DNA of 64,000 bases from Myceligenerans crystallogenes. GTDB taxonomy: Bacteria > Actinomycetota > Actinomycetes > Actinomycetales > Cellulomonadaceae. The translations under genes were made by a program, and so were the position numbers. Shown piece after piece: positions 8,500-17,132 of this stretch. Below the pieces are notes generated by a model. That model was given only the letters and a program-made list of their open reading frames with translations. It was not told the DNA's origin and did not search any database. The DNA lies in the NCBI RefSeq assembly GCF_039529775.1, contig NZ_BAAANL010000005.1:372001-436000 (forward strand), given 5' to 3'. Positions within the stretch are counted from its first letter, which is position 1. Every line of letters begins with the position of its first letter.

Positions 8500-9186
8500 T
8501 CAGAACGAGGCGACCAGGTCCGAGCCCACCGCGAGCAGCAGCCAGCCCACCGCGATCACGTAGCCGATGGCCAGGATGACGGTGCGGTTGGTGACCAGGG
8601 CGTCGCGCAGGCCGGCGCCCATCGGCAGGTCACCCGACTGCGCGCCGCGGACCACCTGGTACCAGAGCAGCGGCCACTGGATCGTCCAGACCACCATGCA
8701 GTACGGGCACAGCGCGACGATCACGTAGAAGCTCGTGTACATCAGGAAGAAGACGAGCGCCTGCCCCAGCACGGTGCCGACCAGCAGCGAGGTCCAGTAC
8801 CAGCGCGGCAGCCTCGCCCCCGTCAGCAGGACGACGCCGGTCGTGATGACCACCGGGAACGCGGCCACGCCCAGATACGGGTTCGGGAACCCGAGCAGCG
8901 CGCCCTGCCACGAATCCATCGCGGCCGTGCACTGCACGAACAGATTGAGCGAGCACGACGCCGCCCGGTCCGGCTGGACGAAGTGCAGGTACTTCTCCCA
9001 CGCCAGCGCGAACGCCGCGACGAACCCGATAGCGCCCAGCACGACGAGCAGCCACCCCATCGTCCGCGACCCGAGCGGCTTCGCCGCCGGACCGCCGGCA
9101 TCGAGTTCGTCGTAGGCCGCGTCGTCGTCCATCACATCATTGTCGTTGTCCGACGACGCCACGGCCGCCGCGCTCTTCTCGTTCAC
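8500..9186 (-). CDS. Vitamin K epoxide reductase (VKOR) family membrane protein
   Basis: About 228 residues with five predicted membrane helices after a ~45-residue acidic N-terminal tail. The family cysteines are visible: C-S-L-N-L-F-V-Q-C in the first periplasmic loop and the quinone-proximal pair CPYC in a later helix. VKOR proteins reoxidise DsbA-type oxidoreductases using quinone, so this one should support disulfide formation outside the membrane. The GTG at 9186 was chosen because a TATGTT -10 box (9193-9198, minus strand) lies 6 nt upstream and no ribosome binding site is present. An ATG near 9132 is the alternative. It lies 40 bp after the MntR-type gene but seems to have its own promoter. 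Confidence 0.85.
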   Translation of the reverse strand: MNEKSAAAVASSDNDNDVMDDDAAYDELDAGGPAAKPLGSRTMGWLLVVLGAIGFVAAFALAWEKYLHFVQPDRAASCSLNLFVQCTAAMDSWQGALLGFPNPYLGVAAFPVVITTGVVLLTGARLPRWYWTSLLVGTVLGQALVFFLMYTSFYVIVALCPYCMVVWTIQWPLLWYQVVRGAQSGDLPMGAGLRDALVTNRTVILAIGYVIAVGWLLLAVGSDLVASF

Positions 9187-9226
9187 AAAATCAACATACT
9201 GACAGGTGCTGTGTCCCGGCTGAGAA

Positions 9227-9931
9227 TCAGGTGGGGTTTGACTCGATCCACACGCGGGACGCGGCCAGGAGGCCGAGGTCGGCGGACCGCTCCGCGTCGT
9301 CGGCCGACCACCGCACGTGGAGCGTGCCGGCGTACTCCCGGCGGGCCGTGACGGCGACGCGGGCGTCGAGCCCCAGGCCGATCTCGTCGAGGTAGCGCAG
9401 GGCCTCGGGGTCGGCGTCGGAGATGCGGACGACGACGCCGCTGTCGCCCGCGTCCATCTCGGACATCGGCGCCGCGTCGGGCCGGTGCACCGACCCGTCC
9501 GCCGCCGGGATCGGGTCGCCGTGCGGGTCGCGGCGCGGGCGTCCGAGCCGCGCGTCCAGCCGCTCGACCAGGAGGTCGCTGACCGCGTGCTCGAGGACCT
9601 CGGCCTCGTCGTGCACCTCGTCCCAGCCGTAGCCGAGCTCGCTGACCAGGAAGGTCTCCAGGAGGCGGTGGCGCCGCACCATCTGCAGGGCGAAGCCCCG
9701 GCCGGCCTCGGTGAGCTCGACCGCCCCGTACGGCGCGTGGTCGAGCAGGCCCTGGTCGCACAGCCGCCGCACCATCTCCGACACCGTCGAGGCACCCACC
9801 CCGAGCCGGTCGGCGAGCTGCTTGGAGGTGACCTTCTTGGTGGACCACTCCTGCGCGGACCACACCGCCTTCAGGTAGTCCTGCGCCACGGGCGTCAGCT
9901 CGTCGGGCATGGAGGGGGTCGAGGAGGTCAC
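9227..9931 (-). CDS. DtxR/MntR-family metal-dependent transcriptional regulator
   Basis: A 234-residue repressor. An N-terminal winged helix (residues ~10-65, with SKQLADRLGVGASTVSEMVR) is followed by the DtxR dimerisation/metal-binding domain (LQMVRRHRLLETFLVSELG, with conserved H and E ligands). A ~75-residue C-terminal FeoA/SH3-like domain completes it. The metal could be manganese or iron; the MntR-type assignment is only a preference. The GTG at 9931 is favoured because a TAGGCT -10 box (9939-9944) ends 7 nt before it; a GTG two codons upstream is too close to that box. Its regulon is unknown, although an IdeR-type box occurs at 17133. Confidence 0.85.
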   Translation of the reverse strand: MTSSTPSMPDELTPVAQDYLKAVWSAQEWSTKKVTSKQLADRLGVGASTVSEMVRRLCDQGLLDHAPYGAVELTEAGRGFALQMVRRHRLLETFLVSELGYGWDEVHDEAEVLEHAVSDLLVERLDARLGRPRRDPHGDPIPAADGSVHRPDAAPMSEMDAGDSGVVVRISDADPEALRYLDEIGLGLDARVAVTARREYAGTLHVRWSADDAERSADLGLLAASRVWIESNPT

Positions 9932-10063
9932 GGCCACGAGCCTACCGAGACGGCGCCCCGCCGCACCGCGTGCGCCCGCCGGCCGGAACGCAGCGCCTGG
10001 GCAGGGCGCCCGGAGCCGGCGCTGATGCGGACCTCCTCGCGGCTCGCCCCGGCGGGCGCCGGG

Positions 10064-10200
10064 CCCGCCGTCGTGTCAACGCGGCCAGGCCTTCCCGTCC
10101 GAGCGCCGAACCCGTCGCGTGTCCGGGCGCCGGGCGGCCGTCGGGTCCGGACGCCGATCCCGCCGTCGTGTCAGCGCGGCCCGGCGCGGCCTTCCCGGCC
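10064..10200. repeat. Imperfect direct repeat at the 3' end of the metallophosphoesterase gene
   Basis: The sequence at 10064-10100 recurs at 10159-10200 with a 5-bp insertion. A weaker third copy lies between them. The second copy contains the last codons and stop of the metallophosphoesterase gene, so the untranslated region looks like a partial duplication of that gene's end. Confidence 0.45.
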
Positions 10201-11871
10201 GTCGATCGGCAGCGGTGCCGGCTGCGGCACGGGCTCCCAGTCACCGACGGTCACGGCGCGGTCGGGTGCGACGACGATCTCCCGCACCTGCACGAACGTG
10301 CGCGAGACGGTGCTGAACCGCAGCACCGACATCGCCGCCGGGTACTGCAGCGGCCCCACCGACAGCCGCCCCAGGCTCGCACCGCCGGTCGTGCTGTTCA
10401 CGTAGCGCACCCCGTAACCGACCTGCTCGGGGCCGATCCGCCGGTGCATGTGCCCGCTGAGCTGGAACGGGACGCAGCCGGACTGCAGCCCCGGGCCCCC
10501 CACGGCGGGCGTGTGCACCAGCAGCAGGTCGATCTTGCCGGCGCCCTGCTGCTCCTCGCAGGCGACGTCCCGCAGCCGCTCCCCCGCCTGCGCGGACGTC
10601 TCCTTGCGCGGCGACGTCGTGCCGCCGCCGATCCTGGTCTCCATCGGATCGCGGTCGCCGAGGATCCGCAGGCCGGCCACCTCGACGACGCCGCCGCCGA
10701 GCACGATCTGCCCCTGCGAGCGTTCGGCCGCCGACGTGAGCTGCGAGTCGTGGTTCCCGTCCGAGACCACGAACGGCACGTCGTCCGGCACCGCCGTGGC
10801 GAACGAGTCCACGCACACGTTCTCGACGTCGGTCCCGTTGATCGTCGTGTCCCCCGCGTTGAGCACCAGCTCCGCGCCGGACCGCCGCACCGCGGTCCGC
10901 ACCAGCGGCGTCATGCCGGTGTTGCAGTGCAGGTCGGACACGACCAGGACGGTCACGGTGTCCGGCGGCGGCGACGGGGCGGGCACCGGCGAAGGGCCGG
11001 CCGTCTCGCCGGGGCCCGGCCCGGAACGGTCTTGCCCCGGCCCCCGGCGGCCACCGGCCGCGCCCTCGCCGCGTGCCTCCTCCAGCCGCGCGAGCTGGTC
11101 GAGCTCCCGCATGTCGGCCGCGTCCCACGCGTCCGTGAGGTTCTCGTTGGCGATCAGGTAGTAGCCGGAGTTGCTCCGGTAGAGCCCGGCCAGCTGGCCG
11201 GAGTAGGTGTCGATCACACCCGCGAGGCGGCCGGTGAGCGCAGCGCCCTCGAGCGCGGTTCCCGCGAAGACCGTTGAGTCGGCGTAGTCCGGGGCGCGGC
11301 GCACGGGCGTGCTCCCCGTCGACGTCACCCAGATGACCACCACGAGGGCGGCGGCCCCGGTCAGCTGCCAGGTCCGCGGGGCGAGCAGCGCGGCCAGCTC
11401 CCCGCGGCGTCGTGCACCGAGAACGGCCCGGACGGCGAGGAACAGGCAGACGACGACGCCGAACGCGACCACCGTCCGGACCGCCGCGTCCTGGACCAGT
11501 GCCTGGGCCGCGGTGGCGACGGTCTGCTCCGGGGAGTCGAAGAACTGCAGGTAGGAGTCCAGGTCCCGGCTGAGGGCGTCGAGGGTGCGGGGCGCGTCGA
11601 CGGCGGTCAGGTCCGCGGGGATCTCGTGCACGGTGATCGACACGCCGAGGCCCAGCGGCAGCGGGGTGTCGGCCACGATCCGCCCGAGCGGGCCCAGGTC
11701 GATCACGAGGTGCGGGTCCCCGGTGACCTCGTACAGCGCCTGGTGGGGGCCGAGGCTGAGCTCGGCGCGCGCCGTCGTCGTCCCGAAGAAGGCGCAGGCC
11801 AGGACCACCGCCACCACGGCGACGCCCCACCGGGCCCACCGCGGCGGCGACTTTCTCTCCTGCTGAGCCAT
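10171..11871 (-). CDS. Membrane-anchored metallophosphoesterase
   Basis: A 566-residue protein. It has an N-terminal membrane helix (residues ~14-36), a ~120-residue extracytoplasmic domain, two further membrane helices (near residues 145 and 175), then a Pro/Gly-rich linker. The C-terminal calcineurin-like phosphoesterase domain carries all the metal-binding motifs: VSDLHCNTG, NAGDTTING, SDGNHDSQ, LLVHTP and SGHMHR. The topology suggests the catalytic domain faces outward. The substrate is not predictable. The start at 11871 is supported by a TAGGGT -10 box (11879-11884) 7 nt upstream, i.e. a leaderless transcript. The extreme 3' end overlaps a local direct repeat. Confidence 0.8.
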   Translation of the reverse strand: MAQQERKSPPRWARWGVAVVAVVLACAFFGTTTARAELSLGPHQALYEVTGDPHLVIDLGPLGRIVADTPLPLGLGVSITVHEIPADLTAVDAPRTLDALSRDLDSYLQFFDSPEQTVATAAQALVQDAAVRTVVAFGVVVCLFLAVRAVLGARRRGELAALLAPRTWQLTGAAALVVVIWVTSTGSTPVRRAPDYADSTVFAGTALEGAALTGRLAGVIDTYSGQLAGLYRSNSGYYLIANENLTDAWDAADMRELDQLARLEEARGEGAAGGRRGPGQDRSGPGPGETAGPSPVPAPSPPPDTVTVLVVSDLHCNTGMTPLVRTAVRRSGAELVLNAGDTTINGTDVENVCVDSFATAVPDDVPFVVSDGNHDSQLTSAAERSQGQIVLGGGVVEVAGLRILGDRDPMETRIGGGTTSPRKETSAQAGERLRDVACEEQQGAGKIDLLLVHTPAVGGPGLQSGCVPFQLSGHMHRRIGPEQVGYGVRYVNSTTGGASLGRLSVGPLQYPAAMSVLRFSTVSRTFVQVREIVVAPDRAVTVGDWEPVPQPAPLPIDGREGRAGPR

Positions 11872-11958
11872 CACCGCAACCCTATGCGGTGCCGCCGGGT
11901 GCTCGCAGACCGGTGCACCTGGGCGGGGGCGATGCACCCGGGCGGCTGCCGCGGGTCG

Positions 11959-12762
11959 TCAGCCCGTGCGGCGTTCCTTGGCCTGGTCGACGCTGCGACG
12001 CAGGGCCTCCATGAGGTCGATGACCTTGCCGCCCTCCCCGGCTTCCCTCGCGGCCTCGCCGAACGTGGCCTCGGCGTCGATGACGTCGCCCTGCTCGATC
12101 TTGGCGTCGATGAGCGCGCGGAGCTGGACCTGGTACTCGTCGGTGTAGTCGCCGGGATCGAAGTCCGCCTCGAAACTCGTCACGAGTTGCGCCGACATCG
12201 CCAGTTCCTTCTTGGTCACCGTGGCGGGCTCGTCGAGGGAGCCGAACGACGGCTCGCGGATCTCGTCCGCCCACAGCAGCGTCTGCAGCACGAGCACGTC
12301 GTCGCGCACCCGCAGCGCCGCGAGCCGGGTGCGCTGGCGCAGCGCGAACTTCACGATCGCGGTCCGCTCGGTCTCCTCCAGGGTGCGCCGCAGCAGCACG
12401 TACGCCTTGGTGGACTTGGAGTCGGGCTCCAGGTAGTAGGTCTTGTCGAGCATGATCGGGTCGATCTGGTCGCTCGGCACGAACTCGACCACGCCGATCT
12501 CCCGGTCCCGCTCGGCCGGCAGCGTCGCCAGGTCGTCCCGGGTGATGACCACCTTGGCGTCGCCGTCCTCGTAGGCCTTGTCGATGTGCTCGTACGGGAC
12601 CTCCTCGCCGTCCAGCTCGCAGACGCGGCGGTACCGGATCCGCCCGCCGTCGGCGTCGTGCACCTGGTGCAACGGCACGTCGTGGCCCTCGGTCGCGCTG
12701 TAGAGCTTGACCGGGACGTTGACGAGCCCGAAGGTGACCGCACCCTTCCAGATCGCGCGCAT
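11959..12762 (-). CDS. ku: Ku protein for non-homologous end joining
   Basis: A 267-residue bacterial Ku beginning MRAIWKGAVTFGLVNVPVKL, the diagnostic start of the family, from the ATG at 12762 with GAGGT just upstream. Ku forms a ring-shaped homodimer on DNA double-strand ends and recruits LigD. The core beta-barrel region is complete and the C-terminus is short, without the Lys-rich extension found in some actinobacteria. It lies downstream of ligD on the same strand, separated by a 167-bp gap that contains the dispersed repeat described at 12835. Confidence 0.95.
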   Translation of the reverse strand: MRAIWKGAVTFGLVNVPVKLYSATEGHDVPLHQVHDADGGRIRYRRVCELDGEEVPYEHIDKAYEDGDAKVVITRDDLATLPAERDREIGVVEFVPSDQIDPIMLDKTYYLEPDSKSTKAYVLLRRTLEETERTAIVKFALRQRTRLAALRVRDDVLVLQTLLWADEIREPSFGSLDEPATVTKKELAMSAQLVTSFEADFDPGDYTDEYQVQLRALIDAKIEQGDVIDAEATFGEAAREAGEGGKVIDLMEALRRSVDQAKERRTG

Positions 12763-12834
12763 ACCTCGATGGTGCGCCAGATCCGGCGCTCCCGCGACCA
12801 ACGGAGGCCAGCGCGCATCCCGGGTTTGTCGGGG

Positions 12835-12884
12835 GCGGTCGGCCCGATGTCGAGCAATCGGCCCCTCGGGCGGCCGACCGCACG
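12835..12884 (+). repeat. Dispersed intergenic repeat, copy 1
   Basis: This 50-bp stretch is 86% identical (43/50) to the reverse complement of 25690-25739. It begins and ends with a 10-bp inverted repeat (GCGGTCGGCC at 12835, GGCCGACCGC at 12872). It is followed by further CCGACC motifs at 12894 and 12913, about 19-20 bp apart. It lies between ligD and ku and is not coding. Confidence 0.65.
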
Positions 12885-12929
12885 GACAACGGACCGACCA
12901 CGCAGCAAATGACCGACCACACAGCAAGC

Positions 12930-15869
12930 CTATGGCTGTGGGGGGACGTCATCTGGGGTGCGGTCCGGGCGCCAGCCGCGCCAGACCGGGTGGCGGAGGC
13001 GGTGGTCCTGGGTCCAGCCGGCGTGGTCCACCTCGCCGACCAAGGTCGGGGTGCACCAGCGGGCGGCCCGGGCGTCGAGGGCGGGGACGTCGGCGGCCGC
13101 CGGGGCGTCGGCCGCGATCTCGGTGAGGCGCCGGGAGATCTCACGGCGTTCCTTCTCGGTGAACCCGGTCCCGACCCGCCCGGCGAACCGGAAGCCGAGT
13201 GTCTCGCCCCCGGCGGGCGCCCCCGCGGCTTCTTCCGCGCCCGACGGGCCGACGGGTACGCCCGTACCGTGCGGCCGCGTGGTCCCGCCAGCGCCCGCCG
13301 ACCCTCCGGTCCCACCGGAGCCCGCCGTCGCCGCAACCCTGCCCGCGCCCGGGGTCACCGGGACCGCCAGCAGGAGGCCGCCCGTCGTCGCCGGGTCGGG
13401 GCGCCCCGTGTCCGCGTGCATCGGCCGCCAGCCGATCACCACGACCTCCTGCGACTGCACGTGCTTCACCTTGAGCCAGTCGTGCGACCGGTGCCCGGGC
13501 ACGTACCGCGACGCCCGCCGCTTCGCGACCACCCCCTCCAGCCCCAGCTCGCGGGACGCCCCGAGCGCCGCCTCGCCCTCGACGTCGAGCGCGGGCGGGA
13601 CATGCACCGGCCCCCGCGCCGTCACGATCCGCTCCAGCTCCGCCCTCCGCTCCGAGTACGGCTCACCGGTCAGGTCCCGGTCGCCCGCCCGGAGCAGGTC
13701 GAACAGGAACACCTCCACCTGCACCCGTTTCCGCGCCCGCGCCACGTCCCGCTCCTTGGAGAGGTTGGCCCGCTGCTGCAGCCGGCGGAAGCTCGGCAGC
13801 CCGGCGCCGTCGAGCGCGACGATCTCCCCGTCCAGCACGGCGGGCAGCGCCTCCGGTGCCACTGCCTCGGCCAGCCCCTGCAGCTCCGGGAACGTCACGG
13901 TCATGTCGAGCCCGGACCGGCTCACCAGCCGCACGCCGGGCGCCGCGCCGTCCCCGCCCGGCGCCGGGACATGCGCCAGCACCCGGAACCCGTCCCACTT
14001 CATCTCGAACGCCCAGTCCACCGGATCCAGCCCGCGCACGCGGCGCGGGTCGGCGGTCGTCGCCAGCATCGGCCGCAGGCCGATCGCCACGATGCCCGAC
14101 GACGGCGCGCCGGGCCGATCCGCCACCTCCGCCCGAGACAGGTCCCCGGCCCGCCCGCCGACGGCCTCGACCTCGCCTTCCGCGCGCGCCTGCCGCCCGT
14201 TGCCCCCGGCCGCACCCCGGGACGAGGAACCGGACCCAGCCGAGGGCCCTGACCCGCCACGCGAACCGGACCCGTCGGAAGAACCAGGCCCGGGCAACGA
14301 GCCGGACCCGGGCAACGAGCCAGACCTGGCGGCAGGCCCGGACCCGGGCGGAAACCCAGACCCGGCGACAGGCCCGGACCCGGGCAAAGACCCTGCTCGC
14401 GCGGGCGGCCCGGACCCGGGCTGCGCCTTCGTGCGGTGGATCAGCCACTGGTTCTGGTCGTCCGAGCCCGAGCGGCCGCCCGTCCGGATCAGCGCCAGCC
14501 GGCGCGACCCCCGCCGCTCGCCGTGCAGCACCGCGATCACCTCGCCGTCGCGCCACTTCTCCAGCTCGTACCAGCCCGAGTCCCAGATCGTCACCTCCCC
14601 CGCCCCGTACTCCCCGCGCGGGATCGTGCCCTCGAACGACCCGTACTCCAGGGGATGATCCTCCGTCTGCACCGCCAGGTGATTCCGCCCGGGATCCGCC
14701 GGCTCGCCGCGCGGCAACGCCCAGGACACCAGCACACCGTCGTACTCCAGCCGGAAGTCCCAGTGCAGCCGGCTCGCGTGATGCTCCTGGATCACGAACG
14801 ACGGCGGCCGGTCCTCGGCGGACGGCCCGTCGCCCCCGAAGGGCTCCGGCGTCCGGCTCCGGTCGCGCTTCGCCCGGTACTCCGCCAGCCGCCCCCACGC
14901 CGCCATGCGCTCCGCGGTGGGTTCCAGGGTCGCGTAGTGGCCGCGCAGCAGCGGGGCCAGGAGATCGCCGTCCGCCTCGACGCGCTCCAGGACCTCGTGC
15001 AGCTCCAGGTGCCGCAGCTCGGGTGAGTCCAGCTCCTCCCAGGTCCGCGGGGCCGCGACCCACGGGCGCTCACGGCCGCGCGGCGAGTACGGCGCGATCG
15101 TGGTCTTGGCGCCGTTGTTCTGCGACCAGTCCACGAGCACCTTGCCGGCCCGCAGGGACTTCTTCATGTCGCTGACGACGAGGTCCGGGTGCTCGCCCTC
15201 GAGGTGCTTCGCGAGCTCGCGCGCCACGGCGGTGACGTCGTCGGAGGTGAGCTGGGGTGACGACGCGCCCGCCGCGCCGTCGTCGGACAGGGACGTGCCC
15301 CAGCGGTCGAGCGCCGCGTACAGGTGCAGGCCCTTGGAACCGCTCGTGACCGGCAGCGGGTCGAGGCCCATGCCGACGAGGATCTCGCGCGCCCAGCGCG
15401 CCACCTGCGCGCATTCCGCGAGGCCCGCGCCGGGCCCGGGGTCGAGGTCGAGCACGAGCCGGTCGGGCGGGAGCGTCGTGCCGGTGCGGCCGACGCGCCA
15501 CTGCGGGGTGTGCACCTCCAGGGTCGCGGTCTGGCCGAGCCAGACGAGCGTCGCGACGTCGTCGACCAGCACGTACTCGTTGACCGACGCCTTGTGCCGG
15601 ATCTCGTGCCGCGTCACCCAGTCGGGCGTGCCGGGCGCGGAGTTCTTCTGGAAGAACGACTGGCCGTCCACGCCGTCGGGCCAGCGCTTGCGGGTGGCAG
15701 GGCGGCGCGTGGCGTGCGGGATCATCGCCGGGGCGATCGTCGCGAGGTAGTGGAGGATCTCGCCCTTGGTGGTTCCCGTGGCGGGGTACAGCACCTTGTC
15801 GAGGTTGGACAGGCGCAGGCGGCGGCCGTCGACCGTGGCGATCGAGGGGGCGACGGGCTCGGCTTCCAT
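12930..15869 (-). CDS. ligD: ATP-dependent DNA ligase LigD (polymerase, phosphoesterase and ligase domains)
   Basis: A 979-residue three-domain NHEJ enzyme with the order polymerase-phosphoesterase-ligase, as in mycobacteria. The polymerase/primase domain fills residues ~1-290, with the catalytic LDLDPG near 139. The 3'-phosphoesterase domain has HHASRLHWDFR near 363. The ligase domain has the nucleotidyl lysine in EMKWDGFR near 624, then DGEIVALD and VVAKRRASRY. An unusual ~75-residue Gly/Ser/Pro low-complexity linker (about 487-560) separates phosphoesterase and ligase. The gene precedes ku on the same strand. It starts at the ATG at 15869 with only a weak purine-rich site upstream. Confidence 0.95.
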   Translation of the reverse strand: MEAEPVAPSIATVDGRRLRLSNLDKVLYPATGTTKGEILHYLATIAPAMIPHATRRPATRKRWPDGVDGQSFFQKNSAPGTPDWVTRHEIRHKASVNEYVLVDDVATLVWLGQTATLEVHTPQWRVGRTGTTLPPDRLVLDLDPGPGAGLAECAQVARWAREILVGMGLDPLPVTSGSKGLHLYAALDRWGTSLSDDGAAGASSPQLTSDDVTAVARELAKHLEGEHPDLVVSDMKKSLRAGKVLVDWSQNNGAKTTIAPYSPRGRERPWVAAPRTWEELDSPELRHLELHEVLERVEADGDLLAPLLRGHYATLEPTAERMAAWGRLAEYRAKRDRSRTPEPFGGDGPSAEDRPPSFVIQEHHASRLHWDFRLEYDGVLVSWALPRGEPADPGRNHLAVQTEDHPLEYGSFEGTIPRGEYGAGEVTIWDSGWYELEKWRDGEVIAVLHGERRGSRRLALIRTGGRSGSDDQNQWLIHRTKAQPGSGPPARAGSLPGSGPVAGSGFPPGSGPAARSGSLPGSGSLPGPGSSDGSGSRGGSGPSAGSGSSSRGAAGGNGRQARAEGEVEAVGGRAGDLSRAEVADRPGAPSSGIVAIGLRPMLATTADPRRVRGLDPVDWAFEMKWDGFRVLAHVPAPGGDGAAPGVRLVSRSGLDMTVTFPELQGLAEAVAPEALPAVLDGEIVALDGAGLPSFRRLQQRANLSKERDVARARKRVQVEVFLFDLLRAGDRDLTGEPYSERRAELERIVTARGPVHVPPALDVEGEAALGASRELGLEGVVAKRRASRYVPGHRSHDWLKVKHVQSQEVVVIGWRPMHADTGRPDPATTGGLLLAVPVTPGAGRVAATAGSGGTGGSAGAGGTTRPHGTGVPVGPSGAEEAAGAPAGGETLGFRFAGRVGTGFTEKERREISRRLTEIAADAPAAADVPALDARAARWCTPTLVGEVDHAGWTQDHRLRHPVWRGWRPDRTPDDVPPQP
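14190..14410. repeat. Low-complexity coding repeat in the ligD linker
   Basis: Degenerate tandem copies of a Gly-Ser-Gly-Pro-rich unit (DNA pattern cccgggcaacgagcc and variants) encode the linker between the phosphoesterase and ligase domains. Such tracts change length easily by slippage in steps of whole codons. Confidence 0.6.
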
Positions 15870-15972
15870 GCTTCATCGTCACCGCGTGCGACGAGATTCA
15901 CATCTCGACACACCATGATCGTTGCCCGCCCTTTACCTCCTGGTGGGTGTGTCGCCGCTAGGCTCGTCGCCC

Positions 15973-16272
15973 GTGAACCCGTCAGAACGGACCTCCGCAA
16001 TCGTCGCGGACGTCGCGCATCGCCGGCCCGAACGCCTCACGATGTACGGGGCACCGTCGTCCCGTGACTGCCGTCGCTCGAAGGCGGTGCTCGACATCCG
16101 CCGGGTCGACTTCGAGTACATCGACATCGAGCGCGAGCCCGCCCGGGCCGGCGAGGCCGAGGACATCGCCGGCCGCGACATCATCCCGGTGCTCATCTTC
16201 CCGGACGGCTCCCACCTCGCCGAGCCCACCAACGCGGAACTCGCGGAACACCTCGACTGCCGCGGCCTCTGA
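15973..16272 (+). CDS. Glutaredoxin-like protein lacking the first active-site cysteine
   Basis: A 99-residue thioredoxin-fold protein. The fold is clear: LTMYGAP strand, the SSRDC loop, DIEREPARAGEAEDIAG, IIPVLIFPDG (cis-Pro strand) and a C-terminal helix. Relatives have a CxxC active site (typically WCPDC). Here the first Cys and the Trp are replaced by Ser and only the second Cys remains. A mycoredoxin/glutaredoxin with this change could not do normal nucleophilic reduction, unless the remaining Cys takes over. The GTG start at 15973 is 8 nt after a TAGGCT -10 box (15959-15964), so it is probably leaderless. It is divergent from ligD. Confidence 0.8.
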   Translation: MNPSERTSAIVADVAHRRPERLTMYGAPSSRDCRRSKAVLDIRRVDFEYIDIEREPARAGEAEDIAGRDIIPVLIFPDGSHLAEPTNAELAEHLDCRGL

Positions 16273-16293
16273 CCCGGGATCAGCCGCCCGAGA

Positions 16294-17127
16294 TCAGCTG
16301 GGGGACGCCTTGCCGTGCTTCCAGTAGCCCACGAAGTCCGTGTGGGCCTTGGGGACGCCGCGGTCGTTGACCAGATGGCGGCGGGCGCCGGTGGCGAGGG
16401 ACGACTCGCCGATGCTGAACGCGTAGCCGGACCCGGCCGGGAGCTCGGTCTCGCGCAGGGCCGCGAGCGCCGCCTCGCCGGGAATCGCGTGCTCGCCCGC
16501 GGCGGTCTCGTCACGCACCACCCACCGCAGGTCCATCCCCGGCGGCACGCGGAACTCCTGCTTGTCCGCGGCCGCGGGGACCTCCACGATCGCCGCGCCG
16601 TACGTGCCCTGCGGGAGGGACTCGCAGATCCCGGCCACGGCCGGGAGGCCGGACTCGTCCGCGACGAGCAGCGTCCAGTCGTGCTCGTGCCGGGGGTTGT
16701 ACCCGAGGCCCTGGTCGAGGATCCCGACCCGCTCCCCCACCTGGCAGCTCGTGGCGAAGCCGGCGCCCGGCCCGGAGGTGCCGTCGTCGTCGGACCCGTG
16801 CACGACAAAGTCGACGTCGATCTCGGCGAGGTCCTCCCGCGCGGCGCGGATCGTGTAGTTCCGCACCCACGGCCGCCGCGACTTCGGTGTGGCGAGGTAC
16901 TGCGCGTACCACCAGCCGGACGACGCCGTGGGCAGCTTGAGGTTGTCCTGGCCCTCGCGCGTCATGAACAGGCGGAACCACTGGTCGTAGCCCTGCACGG
17001 TGAGGCGGCGGATCCCGTCGCCGCCGAGCGTCACGCGCATCATGTGCGGGGTGATCTGCTTGGTCGCGACGACCTCCGCCATGACGACCTCGGGATCCAC
17101 CGCCCGTCGTCCGTTGTATCCAGCCAT
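16294..17127 (-). CDS. Siderophore-interacting protein (ViuB-type FAD/NAD(P)H reductase)
   Basis: A 277-residue cytoplasmic ferric-siderophore reductase. The N-terminal FAD-binding domain contains the RPWVRNYTIRAA motif (residues ~85-96). The SIP C-terminal domain has DWTLLVADESGLPAVAGI followed by the family end FVGYWKHGKA. These proteins release iron from imported siderophores. The start at 17127 is 6 nt after a TACCTT -10-like box and has no ribosome binding site. An IdeR/DtxR-type iron box overlaps that promoter (17133-17151), so iron repression is expected. No transporter or siderophore synthesis genes adjoin it here. Confidence 0.92.
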   Translation of the reverse strand: MAGYNGRRAVDPEVVMAEVVATKQITPHMMRVTLGGDGIRRLTVQGYDQWFRLFMTREGQDNLKLPTASSGWWYAQYLATPKSRRPWVRNYTIRAAREDLAEIDVDFVVHGSDDDGTSGPGAGFATSCQVGERVGILDQGLGYNPRHEHDWTLLVADESGLPAVAGICESLPQGTYGAAIVEVPAAADKQEFRVPPGMDLRWVVRDETAAGEHAIPGEAALAALRETELPAGSGYAFSIGESSLATGARRHLVNDRGVPKAHTDFVGYWKHGKASPS

Positions 17128-17132
17128 GCGAG

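Noticed and set aside
5383..9351. A very long plus-strand open frame opposite leuS and the VKOR gene
   Set aside because: It is a shadow of high-GC codon bias. It has no recognisable domains, no start signal, and runs antisense to an intact leucyl-tRNA synthetase.
10064..10170. A small gene or attenuator downstream of the MntR-type gene
   Set aside because: The sequence is explained as an imperfect repeat of the metallophosphoesterase gene end; no supported start or hairpin was found.
14190..14420. Repeated units that might suggest a CRISPR or minisatellite array
   Set aside because: The repeats are in frame, degenerate and encode the Gly/Ser/Pro linker of LigD; there are no unique spacers of constant length.
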